Positions 7,264-9,664 of a DNA stretch of 9,664 nucleotides are shown here, in pieces (positions within the stretch are counted from its first letter, which is position 1; each line of letters starts with the position of its first letter). This stretch comes from Pseudomonadota bacterium (GTDB lineage Bacteria > Pseudomonadota > Gammaproteobacteria > Xanthomonadales > Xanthomonadaceae), in assembly GCA_023423675.1 (NCBI GenBank), contig JAFAFD010000144.1, positions 1-9,664 of the forward strand, in the 5' to 3' direction. The notes under the pieces are model-generated. The model was not told where the DNA came from. It ran no database searches and saw only the letters and a program-made list of their open reading frames with translations. The position numbers and the translations under genes are program-made.

Positions 7264-7281
7264 GGCTGCCCGGCGGCAGCC
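7264..7281. promoter_or_regulatory. Perfect inverted repeat between divergent autotransporter and thiolase genes
   Basis: GGCTGCC (7264-7270) and GGCAGCC (7275-7281) are exact reverse complements separated by CGGC. The repeat lies where the -35 box of the presumed thiolase promoter would be, and 50 bp before the autotransporter start. It could be a repressor or activator site, or a hairpin in the autotransporter leader. A second, looser repeat, GCCTGC (7236-7241) with GCAGGC (7252-7257), lies nearer to the autotransporter. Confidence 0.4.
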
Positions 7282-7294
7282 ATCGCCGACCCTC

Positions 7295-7300
7295 TATACT
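7295..7300 (+). promoter_or_regulatory. Probable -10 box of the thiolase promoter
   Basis: TATACT matches five of six bases of the sigma-70 -10 consensus and lies 95 bp before the thiolase ATG, which would leave a leader of about 90 nt. No good -35 hexamer is found 16-18 bp upstream; that interval is occupied by the inverted repeat at 7264-7281. The opposite strand reads TATAGA at almost the same place and might serve the autotransporter gene. Confidence 0.4.
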
Positions 7301-7395
7301 TGGGCCGACCCCCACGCAGTCTGCCGGGAAACAGCGCTGCATCCAACAGCCGCCGTCTCCTTTCCGAACATTGCTTACGCATCAACGAGATTGCC

Positions 7396-8571
7396 ATGTC
7401 CAACATCGTCATCGCCGCCGCCAAGCGCACCGCCATCGGCTCCTTCCTCGGCCAGTTCAACGGCGTGCCCACCCCGACCCTCGGCGCGGCCGCCATCGCC
7501 GCTGCCCTTGAACAGTCCGGGGTTCCGGCCAGCGACGTCTCCGAGGTCCTGATGGGCTGCGTGCTGCCGGCCAACCTCGGCCAGGCCCCGGCCCGCCAGG
7601 CCGCCATCGCCGCGGGCATCCCGCTGTCGGCCGGTGCCACCACGCTGAACAAGGTGTGCGGCTCGGGCATGAAGACCATCATGCTCGGCCATGACCTGAT
7701 CAAGGCCGGTTCGGCCACGGTCGTGGTCGCCGGCGGCATGGAATCGATGTCCAACGCCCCGCACATGCTGCCCAATTCGCGCACCGGCAACCGCTTCGGC
7801 AACTTCCAGGCGGTGGACCACATGGCCCACGACGGCCTGGTCAACGCCTACGACGGCAAGGCCATGGGTGAGTTCGCCGAATGCGCGGTGGACAAGTACC
7901 AGTTCACCCGCGAGGAACAGGACGCCTACGCCATCGAATCGGTGCGCCGTGCCCAGGCCGCGCAGGCCAATGGCGCATTCGCCGACGAGATCGTCGCGGT
8001 GAAGGTCGCCACCCGCAAGGGTGAGGTCGAGTTCGCCACCGACGAGCAGCCGGGCCGTTCGGACATCGCCAAGATCCCGACCCTGCGCCCCGCATTCAAG
8101 AAGGACGGCAGCGTCACCGCCGCCAGCTCGTCCAGCATTTCCGACGGCGCCGCCGCGGTGGTGCTGCTGACCGAGGAAGATGCCACTGCGCGCGGCATCA
8201 CCCCGCTGGCGCGCATCGTCGGCCACGCCACCCATTCGCAGGAACCGGAGTGGTTCACCACCGCCCCGATCGGCGCGATCCACAGCCTGCTGCAGAAGAC
8301 CGGCTGGACCCTGGACCAGGTGGACCTGTTCGAGATCAACGAAGCCTTCGCCGTCGTCGCCATGGCGCCGATGCGTGAACTGGGCATCCCGCATGCGAAG
8401 ATCAACGTGAATGGCGGTGCCTGCGCGCTGGGCCATCCGATCGGTGCGTCCGGTGCGCGTCTGGTGGTAACCCTGGTCAACGCCTTGCGCACGCACGGCG
8501 GCAAGCGCGGCATTGCCACGCTGTGCATCGGTGGTGGCGAAGCAACGGCCATCGCCATCGAATTGATCTAA
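7396..8571 (+). CDS. Acetyl-CoA C-acetyltransferase (biosynthetic-type thiolase)
   Basis: The 391-residue cytosolic enzyme condenses two acetyl-CoA to acetoacetyl-CoA and CoA, or runs in reverse. Catalytic residues are all present: C88 in NKVCGSGMK, N316 in NEAFAVV, H347 in GHPIGASG and C377 in LCIGGGEA. The AGGMESMSNAPHML stretch (112-125) and the length of about 390 residues fit the tetrameric AtoB/PhaA/ThlA group rather than the longer trifunctional FadA/FadI enzymes. The ATG at 7396 is chosen because the family's N-terminus (IVIAAAKRTAIGSFLG) begins three residues later. The frame is open further upstream, but that part lies in the intergenic region and overlaps the divergent autotransporter gene. 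The Shine-Dalgarno is weak (ACGAGA). It is divergent from the autotransporter, with no fatty-acid or polyhydroxybutyrate genes beside it, so the pathway served (ketone body, polyhydroxybutyrate, isoprenoid or amino acid degradation) cannot be read from context. Confidence 0.92.
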   Translation: MSNIVIAAAKRTAIGSFLGQFNGVPTPTLGAAAIAAALEQSGVPASDVSEVLMGCVLPANLGQAPARQAAIAAGIPLSAGATTLNKVCGSGMKTIMLGHDLIKAGSATVVVAGGMESMSNAPHMLPNSRTGNRFGNFQAVDHMAHDGLVNAYDGKAMGEFAECAVDKYQFTREEQDAYAIESVRRAQAAQANGAFADEIVAVKVATRKGEVEFATDEQPGRSDIAKIPTLRPAFKKDGSVTAASSSSISDGAAAVVLLTEEDATARGITPLARIVGHATHSQEPEWFTTAPIGAIHSLLQKTGWTLDQVDLFEINEAFAVVAMAPMRELGIPHAKINVNGGACALGHPIGASGARLVVTLVNALRTHGGKRGIATLCIGGGEATAIAIELI

Positions 8572-8613
8572 AAGGGATTAACGCTGATTTCGCAAAAATG
8601 AATGCGGGATCGC

Positions 8614-8641
8614 TTGACAGCCAAACGTGGCTTGTCATCAT
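8614..8641 (+). promoter_or_regulatory. Sigma-70-like promoter of the first Ala-rich lipoprotein gene, with overlapping inverted repeat
   Basis: TTGACA (8614-8619) is a perfect -35 hexamer. CATCAT (8636-8641), 16 bp later, matches four of six -10 positions. An A/T-richer stretch (8572-8600) precedes it. The spacer carries an imperfect inverted repeat, TGACAGCC (8615-8622) against GGCTTGTCA (8629-8637), with one extra T, covering the -35 and part of the -10. It could be an operator, or alternatively a hairpin ending the thiolase transcript. The transcript would start near 8648. Confidence 0.55.
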
Positions 8642-8649
8642 GTTGTCGG

Positions 8650-8663
8650 CGCGCAGTTGCGCG
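8650..8663 (+). other. Hairpin in the leader of the first lipoprotein mRNA
   Basis: CGCGC (8650-8654) and GCGCG (8659-8663) pair around loop AGTT. Two further G-U pairs and a C-G pair can extend the stem outwards to 8647-8666. With a start near 8648 this hairpin would form the very 5' end of the mRNA, a position that often protects transcripts from decay. It ends 15 nt before the Shine-Dalgarno, so it should not block ribosomes. Confidence 0.4.
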
Positions 8664-8693
8664 TTGCCTAATTCAACGACGAGGATTCACACA

Positions 8694-9035
8694 ATGAGCA
8701 TCAACAAGCTGCTGGTCGCTATGTCCCTGGCCCTGGCCCTGGCCGCCTGCTCGAAGCAGGAAGCTGCCCAGGACGCCGCTGCATCGGCCAACGAAGCCGC
8801 CACCGAAGCCCAGGCTGCTGCCGACCAGGCCGCTGCTGCTGGCACCCAGACCGCCGACGCTGCCCAGCAGGCTGCTGACACCGCCGCCACCGCTGCCGAC
8901 GCTGCGACCGACGCTGCTGCCCAGACCGCTGGCGCCGCCACCGACGCTGCTGCTGACCAGGCCAAGGACGCTGCCAAGGCTGCTGAGAACACCGCCGAGC
9001 AGGCCAAGGACGCTGCTGAAGAAGCCAAGAAGTAA
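8694..9035 (+). CDS. Small Ala-rich lipoprotein with 11-residue repeats (function unknown)
   Basis: The product has 113 residues. A signal peptide with lipobox LAAC gives acylated C19; Ser at +2 rather than Asp suggests outer-membrane sorting. The mature 95 residues contain no aromatic residue and no second Cys, and about 45% of the whole protein is Ala. Residues 23-110 divide into eight 11-mers in one register (for example EAATEAQAAAD, TAGAATDAAAD, QAKDAAKAAEN), with Ala at position 2 throughout. This predicts one long amphipathic helix, like hendecad coiled coils or group 3 LEA proteins. The C-terminus is AEEAKK; a terminal Lys is the peptidoglycan attachment point in Lpp/OprI, so a similar role is possible but unproven. 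The ATG is supported by GAGGA 8 nt upstream and by the signal peptide beginning there. About half the Ala codons are GCT, unlike neighbouring genes. It has its own promoter and a strong terminator. Confidence 0.85.
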   Translation: MSINKLLVAMSLALALAACSKQEAAQDAAASANEAATEAQAAADQAAAAGTQTADAAQQAADTAATAADAATDAAAQTAGAATDAAADQAKDAAKAAENTAEQAKDAAEEAKK

Positions 9036-9061
9036 TCACTTCTTTCTTCATGCTGTTCTGG

Positions 9062-9094
9062 AAAAGCCGCTGGTTCGCCAGCGGCTTTTTCTTT
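9062..9094 (+). terminator. Strong intrinsic terminator (UUCG tetraloop)
   Basis: AAAAGCCGCTGG (9062-9073) pairs perfectly with CCAGCGGCTTTT (9078-9089) around the very stable TTCG loop, followed by a T-rich tail to 9094. It is 26 bp after the stop of the first lipoprotein gene, whose transcript it should end. The A-tract on the left could give some function in the reverse direction, but no minus-strand gene ends here. Confidence 0.93.
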
Positions 9095-9183
9095 GCCTGA
9101 AGGGCGCCGCCGCACCACCACCGGACCTTCACGACGGCATGAATAGGCTGGCGTCCCCATCCATTGCAGCACTGGAGACCGCC
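9095..9183 (+). promoter_or_regulatory. Leader and presumed promoter region of the second lipoprotein gene
   Basis: Because a strong terminator ends at 9094, the second lipoprotein gene needs its own promoter in these 89 bp. GAATAGGCT (9141-9149) is the best -10-like patch (TAGGCT, three of six matches), without a convincing -35. GGAGA at 9174-9178 is a good Shine-Dalgarno, 5 nt before the ATG at 9184. Nothing else is visible. Confidence 0.35.
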
Positions 9184-9594
9184 ATGAAGACCCGTCCGCT
9201 GACCACCGCCCTGCTGGCCGCCTCCCTGCTGCTGGCCCTGGCCGCCTGCAAGGGCCCGGAGGCCGAACAGGCCAAGCAGGACGCTGCACAGGCCGCCGAC
9301 AGCGCTGGCGCCGCCGCCCGCGAAGCCGTGGACAAGGCCGCCGCCGCCACCCGCGAGGCTGCCGACAAGACTGCCGAAGCATCCGAGCACGCCGCCGCCG
9401 ACACCCAGCAGGCGCTGGACAATGCCGCCGACGCGACCGCCAATGCCGCCGACCAGGCCAAGGCCGCCGCCACCGATGCCGCCGCCCACGCCAGCGACGC
9501 CACCGCGACCGCCGCGCAGAAGGTCGCCGACAAGGCCCGCGACGTCGCCGCCGACGCCAAGGCCAACGCCGCCAAGGAAGAAGCCAAGCACTGA
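9184..9594 (+). CDS. Small Ala-rich lipoprotein with 11-residue repeats, paralogue of the preceding gene
   Basis: The product has 136 residues: a signal peptide with lipobox LAAC (C22), Lys at +2, then a mature part without aromatic residues. Alanine makes up about 41% of the protein. Residues 45-132 can be read as eight 11-mers in one register (AREAVDKAAAA, TREAADKTAEA, and so on to AADAKANAAKE), with a small-residue stripe at positions 1, 4, 8 and 11. One more copy may precede them (34-44). It resembles the upstream gene in signal peptide, repeat type and the GGCCAAG-rich 3' part, so the two probably arose by duplication. It ends in AKH, not KK, so a Braun-type lysine link is not expected at its end. 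The upstream in-frame ATG at 9139 is rejected, because the signal peptide starts at 9184 and GGAGA lies 5 nt before it. Ala codons are almost all GCC (about three GCT), as in ordinary genes of this genome. No function can be assigned. Confidence 0.83.
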   Translation: MKTRPLTTALLAASLLLALAACKGPEAEQAKQDAAQAADSAGAAAREAVDKAAAATREAADKTAEASEHAAADTQQALDNAADATANAADQAKAAATDAAAHASDATATAAQKVADKARDVAADAKANAAKEEAKH

Positions 9595-9608
9595 CCCACG
9601 GCTGCGCT

Positions 9609-9631
9609 CGCCGGGCATGGCCCGGCGCTAC
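9609..9631 (-). repeat. SMAG (GTAG-type REP) palindrome, first of tandem pair
   Basis: Stem arms CGCCGGGC (9609-9616) and GCCCGGCG (9620-9627) pair perfectly around loop ATG, and CTAC follows at 9628-9631 (GTAG on the minus strand). As the first hairpin after the second lipoprotein gene it may help end or stabilise that mRNA. Confidence 0.88.
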
Positions 9632-9645
9632 CGGGCATTAACGCT

Positions 9646-9664
9646 CGCCGGGCATGGCCCGGCG
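9646..9664 (-). repeat. SMAG palindrome, second of tandem pair (cut by window end)
   Basis: The same stem arms as the copy at 9609 occur at 9646-9653 and 9657-9664 around loop ATG. The window ends exactly at the last stem base, so the expected CTAC tetranucleotide would be the next four bases and is not seen. Confidence 0.8.

Larger units (their letters stand above)
9605..9664. repeat. Tandem 37-bp repeat carrying two SMAG palindromes
   Basis: The 23 bp at 9605-9627 recur exactly at 9642-9664, a period of 37 bp. Each copy holds one SMAG palindrome in the same orientation. The repeat starts 10 bp after the second lipoprotein's stop and runs to the end of the window, so more copies may follow. 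Confidence 0.85.

Noticed and set aside
7105..7395. In-frame extension of the thiolase by 97 codons upstream.
   Set aside because: It would overlap the divergent autotransporter start and cross the promoter region, and the thiolase family begins at the ATG at 7396.
8694..9594. Repetitive Ala-codon DNA considered as a microsatellite or CRISPR-like array.
   Set aside because: The repeats are at protein level with varied codons, there are no identical units with spacers, and the reading frames are intact.
8687..9618. Minus-strand open frames opposite the two lipoprotein genes.
   Set aside because: They arise from the Ala-codon repeats read backwards (Ser/Ala/Gly/Gln-rich). They lack signal peptides in a sensible place, and the forward frames have lipoboxes and Shine-Dalgarno sequences.

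Overview
The window looks like chromosomal DNA of a high-GC gammaproteobacterium of the Xanthomonadaceae, most probably Stenotrophomonas (S. maltophilia group). The best evidence is four short palindromes ending in GTAG on the minus strand (249-271, 4331-4353, 9609-9631 and 9646 to the window end). They match the SMAG repeats (Stenotrophomonas GTAG elements) in layout. The gene content also fits: an RluF-type pseudouridine synthase, cardiolipin synthase C, leucine dehydrogenase, a subtilisin autotransporter and a biosynthetic thiolase. The assignment rests on recognition, not on a search.

Layout, left to right. (1) The 3' end of an rRNA pseudouridine synthase (+) is followed, across a SMAG hairpin, by a cardiolipin synthase C/phospholipase D gene (+). 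(2) An HDOD-domain gene (-) converges on it, with 3 bp between the stop codons. (3) A 274-bp divergent region separates the HDOD gene from leucine dehydrogenase (+). (4) Leucine dehydrogenase converges, across a 61-bp gap with a small hairpin and a SMAG, on a 948-residue lipidated subtilisin-like autotransporter (-). (5) A 182-bp divergent region with a perfect 7-bp inverted repeat leads to an acetyl-CoA C-acetyltransferase (+). (6) Two small Ala-rich lipoprotein genes (+) follow. The first has a consensus -35 box, a leader hairpin and a UUCG-loop terminator. The second is followed by a tandem pair of SMAG elements running off the window.

Most genes are ordinary housekeeping or envelope genes and do not form one operon. 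A loose envelope theme is visible: cardiolipin synthesis, a surface protease anchored by lipid, and two predicted outer-membrane lipoproteins. Leucine dehydrogenase and thiolase belong to branched-chain amino acid and acyl-CoA metabolism, but they are separated by the autotransporter and are not co-transcribed.

The least explained part is the lipoprotein pair. After the lipobox cysteine both proteins are aromatic-free, about 41-45% alanine, and can be read in one register as eight 11-residue (hendecad) repeats. The first ends in Lys-Lys, as peptidoglycan-linked Braun-type lipoproteins end in Lys, and its codon use and signals suggest high expression. I see no CRISPR array, tRNA, rRNA, transposase gene or phage gene, and no clearly new multi-gene system.
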